From Tenacibaculum larymnensis (GTDB taxonomy: Bacteria > Bacteroidota > Bacteroidia > Flavobacteriales > Flavobacteriaceae): a DNA stretch of 64,000 bases. Of this stretch, positions 16,191 to 23,817 are shown piece after piece; position 1 is the stretch's first letter; each line of letters starts with the position of its first letter. Location: assembly GCF_028829235.1 (NCBI RefSeq), contig NZ_JAIWJY010000003.1, positions 186,001 through 250,000 of the forward strand, written 5' to 3'. The notes beneath the pieces are model-generated. The model saw only the letters and a list, made by a program, of their open reading frames with translations. It did no database searches and had not been told where the DNA came from. Made by a program: the position numbers and the translations under genes.

Positions 16191-17087
16191 ATGTTTATGC
16201 AAAGAAACCCAAATGCTATATCGAAAAAAGGATTGAAAACTACGCTTGTAGGTATAATAATCAGCGCATTTTTGGCTATAATAAAAGGTCTTGGAGGTGT
16301 TTTTGGCCATTCTTATGCATTGATTGCCGATGCCATTGAATCTGCTTCAGATGTATTAACTTCTGCAATGCTTTGGGCAGGTTTAAAATGGTCTTCTAAA
16401 CCACCAGACGAAAACCATCCTTACGGTCACGGAAAGATTGAGGCACTGGTAGCGATAGGTATTGCGATAGCTTTGACGATTGCAGGAGGGATTATAGTGA
16501 GAGATAGCGTCATACACATTCTTGAGCCACATAAAAGTCCTGCACCCTATACATTGATTATTTTGGTTGTAGTGGTTGCTACGAAGGAACTCTTATACCG
16601 ATACGTTCTCAAAACAGGAGATGAAATAAATAGTTCCGCAGTAAAGGCAGATGCCTTTCATCACAGGAGCGATGCCATAACTTCAATCGCTGCTTTTATT
16701 GGTATATCCATTGCTCTAATTGGTGGAAAAGGTTTTGAGATTGCGGATGATTTTGCAGCCCTTATTGCTGCTGTATTTATTTTTTATAATGCGTATAAAA
16801 TTGGAAGGTCTTCCATAGGCGAATTATTGGACGAAGCCATAGAGCCAGAACTTTGCGAAAAAGTTACTGCGGTGGCTGAAGCATTTCCAGATGTTGTAAG
16901 AATAGAACGTTGCTATTCTCGAAAAATGGGGACAGCATTTCATATTGATATGCATATGTGGGTAGATGGCAATAAGACAGTAACGGAAGGTCACGCCATT
17001 GCTCACGAGGTTAAAAATAACTTATTTAAAAACTTTTCACAATTGATTGATGTCCATATCCACATAGAACCTGCCGAAGATAAATAA
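16191..17087 (+). CDS. Cation diffusion facilitator (CDF) metal exporter
   Basis: A 298-residue inner-membrane antiporter of the CDF family, which exports divalent metals in exchange for protons. Six membrane segments are followed by a cytoplasmic metal-binding domain. The second helix has DAIESASD, with Glu where Zn carriers often have His or Asp. The fifth has DAFHHRSD, giving the HxxxD half of the transport site. HPYGHGKIEAL follows the second helix, as usual. The Glu in the first half-site may shift selectivity, for example toward Fe, Co or Mn, but the metal cannot be fixed from sequence. Start taken at ATG 16191, eight bases after the previous gene. Confidence 0.9.
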   Translation: MFMQRNPNAISKKGLKTTLVGIIISAFLAIIKGLGGVFGHSYALIADAIESASDVLTSAMLWAGLKWSSKPPDENHPYGHGKIEALVAIGIAIALTIAGGIIVRDSVIHILEPHKSPAPYTLIILVVVVATKELLYRYVLKTGDEINSSAVKADAFHHRSDAITSIAAFIGISIALIGGKGFEIADDFAALIAAVFIFYNAYKIGRSSIGELLDEAIEPELCEKVTAVAEAFPDVVRIERCYSRKMGTAFHIDMHMWVDGNKTVTEGHAIAHEVKNNLFKNFSQLIDVHIHIEPAEDK

Positions 17088-17138
17088 TAGCACTTCCATT
17101 GTATTTTACGCCATATTTGAATTAAAGATTAGTAAAGA

Positions 17139-19097
17139 ATGAAAAAAAAGAAACTGAATTTAAGAGATTTGAATAAAACTTCATCAGATACTCACAAGCG
17201 CAATGATGGCCACAACCATAGCAGTCCAGAAAGCATAGGGAAATTTAAAATTTATGTACCAGCAATTTTCAGCTTTGTAATGCTGATTATTGGTATTGCG
17301 ATGGATTATTTTGACGTAGCATTTTTTAAAGATTGGATACGTATCGTCTGGTATGCAGTCGCATACCTTCCAGTAGGTTTTCCTGTAATAAAGGAAGGTT
17401 GGAAAAGCATCAAAAATGGCGATTTTTTTACCGAGTTTTTATTGATGTCCATCGCAACCATAGGAGCATTCGCCATTGGAGAATATCCCGAAGGTGTGGC
17501 AGTAATGCTATTTTATGCTGTGGGCGAATTGTTCCAGAACGCAGCTGTCAATAGAGCAAAAAGAAATATTAAAGCCTTACTCGATGTACGACCAAATGAA
17601 GCCTTGGTGTATCGCAATAACGATTATATATCCGTAAATCCAGAAACGGTTGAAATTGGCGAGAAAGTGCAAGTTCGTGTAGGCGAAAAAATTCCGCTCG
17701 ATGGTGTATTGCTATCGGAAAAAGGCTCGTTCAACACGGCAGCATTAACAGGCGAGAGCAAACCTGATACCATCACAAAAGGCGAAAAAGTATTTGCAGG
17801 AAGCATCAATTTGGATGGCGTTATTGAAATTGAAACCACCAAGGAATATAAGGACAGTTCCATTGCTCGAATCCTCGATATGGTTCAGAATGCCACGGCA
17901 CGTAAATCAAAAACCGAATTGTTCATTCGGAAATTTGCAAGAATCTATACGCCCATTGTGGTGTTCTTGGCGATTGGATTAACATTTTTGCCCTACTTTT
18001 TTGTGGATGATTATGTTTTTAGCGATTGGTTATACAGAGCATTGATATTCTTGGTTATTTCCTGTCCCTGTGCCTTGGTTATCTCTATTCCCTTGGGTTA
18101 TTTCGGTGGATTGGGAGCAGCTTCAAAAAATGGAATTCTCTTTAAGGGCGCATCCTTTTTGGACGAAATGACAAGGATTTCCACAGTGGTAATGGACAAA
18201 ACCGGAACTGTGACCAAAGGTGTTTTCAAAATCAAGGAAATAAAAGCCATTGGTTGGGAAGAACCCGAATTTATGAAATATCTAATGGCGATGGAAGAAC
18301 AATCCACCCATCCCATTGCCAAGGCCATAATGGAATATAAAGACGATGGCGAAGATTTTCAGGCAACAGAAGTAACAGAAGTCGCAGGAAAAGGATTAAA
18401 GGGAACGGTCAATGGCAAAACTGTTTTAGTTGGGAATAAGCCCTTGATGAATTCAAATAATATTGAAGTTCCATCTGAAACCGACAACATTGTAGAATCC
18501 ATTGTGATGGTTTCCATTGAAAACAAATTCGCTGGCTATGTCATCATTGCAGACGAATTGAAAGAAGATGCCCACGATGCCATCAAACAAATTCGTGAAT
18601 CTGGAATTTCCAAAATCATAATGCTTTCCGGCGACAAGGATTCCATTACGCAACAAGTCGCCAAAGAAATGGGTATACATACCGCAAAAGGTGGCTTACT
18701 TCCAGAGGATAAATTAGAAGAAGTTGAAAAACTGATGTCTGAAACCGACAACAAAGTGGCGTTTATTGGCGATGGAATCAACGATGCACCTGTCTTGGCA
18801 GCAAGTGATGTTGGTATTGCAATGGGGGGCTTAGGTAGTGATGTCGCCATAGAAACCGCTGATGTCATTATTCAAACGGACCAACCGAGCAAAATTGCAA
18901 GAGCTATTAAAATTGGTCGTTCCACTCGCAGTATCGTTTGGCAAAACATTGGACTGGCATTTGGCGTGAAAGCTGTGGTTTTAATTTTAGGTGCAGGTGG
19001 TCTGGCAACAATGTGGGAAGCGGTTTTTGCAGATGTGGGTGTGGCACTTTTGGCTATTTTCAATGCGGTACGTTTACAGAAAATGACGTGGAAGTGA
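17139..19097 (+). CDS. zntA: P1B-2-type Zn/Cd-exporting ATPase
   Basis: A 652-residue pump. It lacks an N-terminal HMA domain; instead it has a short tail with HKRNDGHNHS that could bind metal. Motifs seen are TGESKP, SCPCALVISIP in the sixth helix, DKTGTVTKG, STHPIAKA and GDGIND. The last helix reads FADVGVALLAIFNAVRL; its Asp in a D-x-G setting matches the P1B-2 (ZntA/CadA) metal site. Zn(II), Cd(II) and Pb(II) are the usual substrates. It is the last gene of the plus-strand metal cluster and is followed by the oppositely oriented integrase. With the copper P1B-1 and the P1B-4 pumps, the island encodes three P1B classes. Confidence 0.92.
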   Translation: MKKKKLNLRDLNKTSSDTHKRNDGHNHSSPESIGKFKIYVPAIFSFVMLIIGIAMDYFDVAFFKDWIRIVWYAVAYLPVGFPVIKEGWKSIKNGDFFTEFLLMSIATIGAFAIGEYPEGVAVMLFYAVGELFQNAAVNRAKRNIKALLDVRPNEALVYRNNDYISVNPETVEIGEKVQVRVGEKIPLDGVLLSEKGSFNTAALTGESKPDTITKGEKVFAGSINLDGVIEIETTKEYKDSSIARILDMVQNATARKSKTELFIRKFARIYTPIVVFLAIGLTFLPYFFVDDYVFSDWLYRALIFLVISCPCALVISIPLGYFGGLGAASKNGILFKGASFLDEMTRISTVVMDKTGTVTKGVFKIKEIKAIGWEEPEFMKYLMAMEEQSTHPIAKAIMEYKDDGEDFQATEVTEVAGKGLKGTVNGKTVLVGNKPLMNSNNIEVPSETDNIVESIVMVSIENKFAGYVIIADELKEDAHDAIKQIRESGISKIIMLSGDKDSITQQVAKEMGIHTAKGGLLPEDKLEEVEKLMSETDNKVAFIGDGINDAPVLAASDVGIAMGGLGSDVAIETADVIIQTDQPSKIARAIKIGRSTRSIVWQNIGLAFGVKAVVLILGAGGLATMWEAVFADVGVALLAIFNAVRLQKMTWK

Positions 19098-19166
19098 GCC
19101 GCAACCTAATTCTGCTGTAGTATTGACTAAAATCAATTTAATAACTCTTTCAAAAAAATTGAATTC

Positions 19167-20381
19167 TTAAAAATTCACAACGCTGTCCAAAGCATCATCA
19201 GCTTCTTTATGAATAAAATTAGCTTGATAATTAAGAGTTGTCTTTAAATCACTGTGACGGTATAGTTTTTGAAGCATCAATGGATGTATAGAATCACCAG
19301 CGATATTACCAAAAGTATGCCTTGCAATGTGCATAGTAACCTTCTTATCTATTTTTGCCTTTTTCGCAATGGATTTTAGGTTGTCATTGAATTTTTTGGT
19401 GGCTGTCTTTCTTTTGTTATAGATGTCTTTTGCATCATCAAGATTCGCTTTTTTTAATTCTGGGAAGACAAAATCCGTTGCATATCTCTTATCTTCTCTG
19501 TAATAATCCAAAATCTTTAAAACCTTATCGGGAATTTTCAAGGATAGTAACTTTGAGTTTTTGTTCATTCTATAATGCAATCTGTCGTCATATATGTCTG
19601 ACCACTTTATCCATAGCACATCAGTAACTCGCATTCCTGCAAAATTGAAGCTGAAAAGCCAAACGTTTCTTGTGTGCATTTCGGCTAACGTTAAATTATC
19701 AAGAGCCTCTATAGCTCTTACTTCAATAATACTCAACCCAATTTTATTTGTTTCCGGAAATTTAATTTTAATCTTATCACCACCAAAAGGGTACAATTCC
19801 CTACTAACAATTTTAAGCTTTATTGCCCTATTGAACAATAAGCGGATAAATACCAGTATATTCATTATTGACGTTTCGGCTAGAGAATGTTCAACTTTTA
19901 GATATATCATCAATTTCTTGAGGAAACGCTCGTCGATTTCCTGAAAAGAAAGTTGTTTGGATTTATTGAATTTTAAGATATAACTTACCAAAGCACTATC
20001 TGTGGATAGGCGGTTTAATTTTTCAGCAGCTTTCAATTCATCGAGATGCTCTTGGGCAAGTTCAAAAAAGGTAGAAGTATTACCCAATGCGTATAGCTCT
20101 TTTTTGATTTGGTTTGCAGAAGCATCTTTGTGTTCTGATTGCAAATCAATAAGTGCTTTATTGGCATCAGAAAGTTCTTGTGACAACAACTTGTTTAAAC
20201 TGTCCGCGTTTTGATTTGATTTTTTTACTCGAATGTTTTTTTCGTCCCAATCCTCTAAGTCGATATAATGACCGACATATTGATATGTTGAGCGACGATT
20301 TTTTGTGATACGAATAGCTAGTGGATATAGACCTTTACTGTTCGGTTTTTTGCGTAGTACTATTTTTGCATTTGATGACAT
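19167..20381 (-). CDS. Tyrosine recombinase (integrase) of the island
   Basis: A 404-residue site-specific recombinase. The N-terminus (residues 1-50) is an arm-type DNA-binding domain, followed by a SAM-like core-binding domain (about 105-200) and the catalytic domain. The catalytic residues are visible: Arg251 (AGMRVTDVLW), His351 and Arg354 (HIARHTF), His376 (YRHSDLKTT) and the nucleophile Tyr385 (TLNYQ). The full length and complete set of residues suggest an active enzyme. The start codon lies about 235 bases from the tRNA-Leu fragment, the usual place for an integrase near its att site. The family is typical of Bacteroidetes integrative elements. Confidence 0.93.
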   Translation of the reverse strand: MSSNAKIVLRKKPNSKGLYPLAIRITKNRRSTYQYVGHYIDLEDWDEKNIRVKKSNQNADSLNKLLSQELSDANKALIDLQSEHKDASANQIKKELYALGNTSTFFELAQEHLDELKAAEKLNRLSTDSALVSYILKFNKSKQLSFQEIDERFLKKLMIYLKVEHSLAETSIMNILVFIRLLFNRAIKLKIVSRELYPFGGDKIKIKFPETNKIGLSIIEVRAIEALDNLTLAEMHTRNVWLFSFNFAGMRVTDVLWIKWSDIYDDRLHYRMNKNSKLLSLKIPDKVLKILDYYREDKRYATDFVFPELKKANLDDAKDIYNKRKTATKKFNDNLKSIAKKAKIDKKVTMHIARHTFGNIAGDSIHPLMLQKLYRHSDLKTTLNYQANFIHKEADDALDSVVNF

Positions 20382-20413
20382 AATTGACCTGTTTTGAGTA
20401 CGAAAGTCAAATC

Positions 20414-20519
20414 AGGTACAACATAGGTACAACATTGTATTTTGAGCTCATTTTTTGTTGTACACTTTTGATAAAGGTACGAATTTATTGGGCTTTTTAG
20501 GTACAACATAGGTACAACA
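20414..20519. repeat. Direct repeats of AGGTACAACAT near attR (probable integrase arm sites)
   Basis: The 21-base sequence AGGTACAACATAGGTACAACA occurs identically at 20414-20434 and 20499-20519, and each copy is itself two AGGTACAACA units 11 bases apart. An inverted copy of the core, TGTTGTAC, lies between them at 20456-20463. The location, between the integrase start and the tRNA fragment, fits arm-type binding sites for the integrase N-terminal domain or a directionality factor. Autoregulation of the integrase gene is also possible. Confidence 0.65.
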
Positions 20520-20616
20520 AATGCTGAAATCAATTGATATTAGATGATATCAAAGAAAATGATGTTTTTTATAATCAATTGAAAATGAATGACTTTGGTG
20601 TTGTTTGGGCAAATGT

Positions 20617-20674
20617 ACGCTAGACTTAGGATCTAGTGCCGTGAGGTGTGAGAGTTCGAGTCTCTCCGCCCGTA
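20617..20674 (+). tRNA. 3' fragment of tRNA-Leu(UAG), attR core
   Basis: From ACGC at 20617 the sequence matches the 3' part of a leucine tRNA. The anticodon stem is CTAGA/TCTAG (20620-20624, 20632-20636) with loop CTTAGGA and anticodon TAG. A long variable arm follows, then the T-arm GAGAG-TTCGAGT-CTCTC (20650-20666), acceptor strand CGCCCGT and discriminator A (20674). The 5' acceptor strand and the D-arm are absent: the upstream sequence does not pair with the acceptor strand. It is therefore a non-functional duplicate left by integration into the tRNA gene. Confidence 0.88.
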
Positions 20675-20684
20675 CTGAAAAAAC

Positions 20685-20715
20685 AAAACCTTAATTCGTA
20701 AAGAGTTAAGGTTTT
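20685..20715 (+). terminator. Hairpin terminator after the tRNA-Leu fragment
   Basis: Stem AAAACCTTAA (20685-20694) pairs with TTAAGGTTTT (20706-20715) and is followed by more T residues. It is the original terminator of the tRNA gene, kept on the chromosomal side. Confidence 0.75.
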
Positions 20716-20756
20716 TTTTGGGTATTGAAATTTTGTTTTTTTTAGTTGATTGGTAA

Positions 20757-22118
20757 TTAGATTTTTAGCTCATCAAATAACTCGATTAATTTTTTGTCAG
20801 AAGGTCTAGGAGCGTAAGAACTTACAATTTTACCAGAAGGGTCGATTAGAATAAAATGAGGAATTCCTTGTACTCCATATTCAGTGATAAATTTTGAGTT
20901 CCAGTTATTGTCTGCCATTAATTGAACTCCCGTTAATTGTTTGTCTCTAATCATTTGTTTCCATGCATCATGATCTTTTTCTGCATCAATAGAAATACTC
21001 ACAAATTCAATATTCTTATCATGATATTTCTTTTCTACTTCTTTTAAAAAAGGAATTTCTGCTTTACATGGTTGGCACCAAGTGGCCCATATGTCAATAT
21101 ATACATATTTTCCTTTTAAGTCAGTTAAGGAGGTTGCTCCACCTGTATTGTTTTCATAGTCTACAAATATTGGAGATATTTTTCCTTTTGTTAATTTTTG
21201 AATTTTATTAAACTGTTTTGTTAATTGTTCTTTTAAAGTTTCATCTGTAGAAAGTTCTATGATTCCATTGTACAGTTCTTCTGCATTTGGATTGCTCACA
21301 GATACTTGACGAGATAAATTAGTAAGTAAATTATTGCTAATAATTTTACTTTTTGATTCTTTAATTAGTTGTAAAGCTGCGGTTTCAAATGAAATGTTTT
21401 CTTTTTCAGATTTTTCTTTAGCTGAAGTGGAAAAGTTATAGCCTACTATACCTTTGTAGGTATTGAATAATTTATAATGCTCTTCATTATTGAGGTCTAA
21501 ACCTTTTAGAACATTAGGAAAAGATTCAGAAACTTTAAAATCTTTATTTTTTGTAAAATAACCATGAGCAGGTTGGTACTTTATTACATGGTCAATATAT
21601 TCGTACTTTATATTTGCTTTTTCTTGTTCTACAAAATCAGGAGGTAAGTTTGCTAAAGATTTTTCTAAGGTGTTTTTTTGTTCGTCCATTTTAGCTAAGT
21701 AAGCCTCTTCATTTAAAGAATAAAGTTCTGGAGTTGTTCCTGTTTTTTCTTTAATTAAAAATTTTTGAGCTATAAAATTATTGACATCACTACCTTTACC
21801 AGTATATATAATACTTTCGTCAAACTCTTTTGCGTCCATATTTAGACGAAGGTCATAACCATCTTTTAAAAACATAGATGAAGATTCTTTTCCGTCACTA
21901 AATTTATAATATCCATTGGTGTTAAAAATAGTGTCGGAGAAAGTTCCATTCTCAGAAACTTTAATTTCTCGAACAATTTCATTGGAACTGTTTTTAATTG
22001 TTAAACTTTTACTATTAGCGTTTTTAATAGTTCCTGTAAACAATGTGTAGTTAACATGTTTTAATTTGTTACAAGATACAATAAGGGTAATTAAAATACC
22101 GAAAAGTAGTTTTTTCAT
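20757..22118 (-). CDS. TlpA-like thiol-disulfide oxidoreductase lipoprotein with DUF4369-like N-terminus
   Basis: A 453-residue envelope lipoprotein. The signal ends in the lipobox IVSC (Cys16). The N-terminal half resembles the DUF4369 beta-sandwich common in Bacteroidetes (GTIKNANSKSLTIKN and similar). A helical middle part follows, and the C-terminal 140 residues are a thioredoxin fold of the TlpA/AhpC class with active site WCQPC (Cys348, Cys351) and the cis-Pro region GIPHFILIDP. It should reduce or rearrange disulfides on the periplasmic side of a membrane. It is the first chromosomal gene beyond the island and shows the AT-rich codon use of the genes to its right. A short dyad AAAGTTT-T-AAACTTT lies at 22134-22148 upstream of its start. 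Confidence 0.9.
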   Translation of the reverse strand: MKKLLFGILITLIVSCNKLKHVNYTLFTGTIKNANSKSLTIKNSSNEIVREIKVSENGTFSDTIFNTNGYYKFSDGKESSSMFLKDGYDLRLNMDAKEFDESIIYTGKGSDVNNFIAQKFLIKEKTGTTPELYSLNEEAYLAKMDEQKNTLEKSLANLPPDFVEQEKANIKYEYIDHVIKYQPAHGYFTKNKDFKVSESFPNVLKGLDLNNEEHYKLFNTYKGIVGYNFSTSAKEKSEKENISFETAALQLIKESKSKIISNNLLTNLSRQVSVSNPNAEELYNGIIELSTDETLKEQLTKQFNKIQKLTKGKISPIFVDYENNTGGATSLTDLKGKYVYIDIWATWCQPCKAEIPFLKEVEKKYHDKNIEFVSISIDAEKDHDAWKQMIRDKQLTGVQLMADNNWNSKFITEYGVQGIPHFILIDPSGKIVSSYAPRPSDKKLIELFDELKI

Positions 22119-22235
22119 AGTGTAATTTTATTTAAAGTTTTAAACTTTTTTTCGTAATAAAAGTATAAAAAATATTTGATTGTCTCTTCGGTTGGTATTT
22201 GATAGTTAATATGTTAGTTTTTTTATGACTAAGTA

Positions 22236-22263
22236 TTGGATGTTAATATTTTAAATATCTTTA
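22236..22263 (+). promoter_or_regulatory. Predicted promoter of the cardiolipin synthase gene
   Basis: TTG at 22236-22238, a 17-base spacer, and TATCTTTA at 22256-22263 match the Bacteroidetes -33/-7 pattern (TTG, TAnnTTTG) except for the last base. It lies 22 bases before the TTG start codon. Confidence 0.5.
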
Positions 22264-22285
22264 GCATAAAAAAGATACTTTTATT

Positions 22286-23728
22286 TTGATAACTACACTA
22301 CTTATAATTTTATATATAACTATTATTGCTACAGTTGCTGTTATTATTATTAATACTTCAACACCACCTAAAGCGATAGCTTATTTGTTTTTGCTGATTC
22401 TGTTTCCTGTAGGGGGGATTATCATTTATTTAACAATAGGAATAAATCATAGAACTTATAAACTTTACAATAAAAAGCTTGAAGTAGATAAGAGTATTTT
22501 CTTTGAGCTTAAAGAAAAACTCAAAAACTATACTGAAACAACCTTGTCAACTTCTAAAAGTCATTTAGGGCATTTTTATAACCTAACTAAGTTTATACAC
22601 AAAGAAAATGTTTTAACAAATAATAATAAAGTTAGTTTACTTTTAAATGGAGAACGTAAATTTCCTGAAGTTATTGAAGCTTTAAAAGCTGCTAAAAACC
22701 ATATTCATATTGAGTATTATATTTATCAAAATGATACTATAGGAAATGAAATTGGAGAGGTATTAAAAGAGAAGGCTAAACAAGGAGTTAAAGTGCGTTT
22801 TATTTACGACGATTTTGGAAGTAAGGATATTCGAAAATCGTTTGTAAAATCATTGATTGATAGTGGAGTGGAGGCATATCCTTTTTACAAAATTAAATGG
22901 TTGTTGTTAGCTAATAGAATTAATTACCGAAATCATAGAAAAATTATTGTTATAGATGGTAAAGTTGGTTTTGTAGGAGGTGTTAATGTTTCTGAAAGAT
23001 ATATCAATCCTAATAAATTTAATTGTTACTGGAGAGATACACATATAAAAATTGAAGGGCTTGCTGTTTTAAACTTACAACGAGTTTTTTTAGCAGATTG
23101 GAATTTTTGTGCTGATCAAAACGTTATTGTCGAAGAAGAACTTTTTCCTGTAGGAAACCAAGAAAAAGAAAGTGAGGATAAACAATTGGTACAGGTAATT
23201 TCAAGCGGACCTGATTCTGATCACCCAGATATTATGTATGCACTTATTCAAGCAATATTGTTATCAAAAAAAGAAATATTAATTACTACTCCTTACTTTG
23301 TGCCTAGAGCTTCTTTTTTAGATGCTCTTAAAATAGCTAGTTTAAGTGGGGTTTCTATAAAGTTATTGGTACCAAGTATTTCAGATTCGAAATTAGTAAA
23401 CGGAGTATCAAATTCTTTTTATAAAGAAGTTTTAGATATAGGAGTGGAGGTGTATAGATATAAAAAAGGATTTGTACACGCAAAAACTATGGTATTTGAT
23501 GAGTTAGTTTGTTCTGTAGGGACAGCAAATTTAGATGAACGTAGCTTTGATTTAAACTTTGAAATTAACGCGTTGATTTATGACAAAGATTTTGCGAGTC
23601 AGTTGAAAAAAGCTTTCTTGGAAGACTTAAAGGATAGTGAAAAAATAGAATTAAATCAATGGAATAATAGACCTGTTTTAATACGTTTTACAGAAAGAGT
23701 AGCTCGATTGTTAGCTCCTATTTTATAG
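22286..23728 (+). CDS. cls: Cardiolipin synthase (phospholipase D family)
   Basis: A 480-residue membrane enzyme that joins two phosphatidylglycerol molecules, or a related substrate pair, into cardiolipin. Two N-terminal membrane helices (residues 1-22 and 30-50) are followed by two phospholipase D domains. These carry the HKD motifs HRKIIVID (His217) and HAKTMVFDE (His398), each followed by the expected GG/GTANLDERS segments. The start is TTG: no ATG exists before the first helix, and a promoter-like pair of boxes sits just upstream. The gene is monocistronic, with a hairpin downstream shared with the convergent operon. Confidence 0.93.
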   Translation: MITTLLIILYITIIATVAVIIINTSTPPKAIAYLFLLILFPVGGIIIYLTIGINHRTYKLYNKKLEVDKSIFFELKEKLKNYTETTLSTSKSHLGHFYNLTKFIHKENVLTNNNKVSLLLNGERKFPEVIEALKAAKNHIHIEYYIYQNDTIGNEIGEVLKEKAKQGVKVRFIYDDFGSKDIRKSFVKSLIDSGVEAYPFYKIKWLLLANRINYRNHRKIIVIDGKVGFVGGVNVSERYINPNKFNCYWRDTHIKIEGLAVLNLQRVFLADWNFCADQNVIVEEELFPVGNQEKESEDKQLVQVISSGPDSDHPDIMYALIQAILLSKKEILITTPYFVPRASFLDALKIASLSGVSIKLLVPSISDSKLVNGVSNSFYKEVLDIGVEVYRYKKGFVHAKTMVFDELVCSVGTANLDERSFDLNFEINALIYDKDFASQLKKAFLEDLKDSEKIELNQWNNRPVLIRFTERVARLLAPIL

Positions 23729-23745
23729 TAAAACTCAATAAAAAT

Positions 23746-23783
23746 AGCAGTAAAACTTCTTATCCTTGAGAAGTTTTACTGCT
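23746..23783 (-). terminator. Strong hairpin terminator of the adhesin-PorP-OmpA operon
   Basis: AGCAGTAAAACTTCT (23746-23760) and AGAAGTTTTACTGCT (23769-23783) form a perfect 15-base stem with an 8-base loop. On the minus strand the stem is followed by ATTTTTATT, so it mainly ends the minus-strand operon; it may also slow transcription from cls. Confidence 0.85.
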
Positions 23784-23817
23784 GTATATCCAACAAAAAG
23801 AGCTTTCTTAAATTATT

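Larger units (their letters stand above)
1..20674. mobile_element. Right part of a tRNA-Leu-integrated metal-resistance island (left end outside window)
   Basis: The region is bounded on the right by a tyrosine recombinase gene and a 3' fragment of tRNA-Leu, which marks an attR site. Nearly every gene in it exports or senses metals: three P1B ATPases of different classes, an RND pump, a CDF transporter, two Fur-like regulators and a PII-like protein. Base composition and codon choice are visibly richer in G and C than in the AT-rich genes to the right of the tRNA fragment. No conjugation, replication or transposition genes are visible in this part, so whether the element is an ICE, an integrative mobilizable element or a simple genomic island cannot be decided. 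The intact tRNA-Leu is expected at the left end beyond position 1. Confidence 0.8.
20382..20756. other. Attachment-site region between integrase and chromosome (no protein gene)
   Basis: This 375-base stretch has no plausible coding frame. It contains the direct repeats at 20414-20519, the tRNA-Leu fragment at 20617-20674 that forms the att core, and a hairpin terminator at 20685-20715. The remainder is AT-rich. Confidence 0.75.

Noticed and set aside
20590-20674. A complete tRNA-Leu gene
   Set aside because: The sequence before 20617 cannot form the 5' acceptor strand or D-arm; only the 3' part is present.
1-20674. Insertion sequences or transposons carrying the metal genes
   Set aside because: No transposase gene or terminal inverted repeats were seen; the tyrosine recombinase and tRNA fragment explain the mobility.
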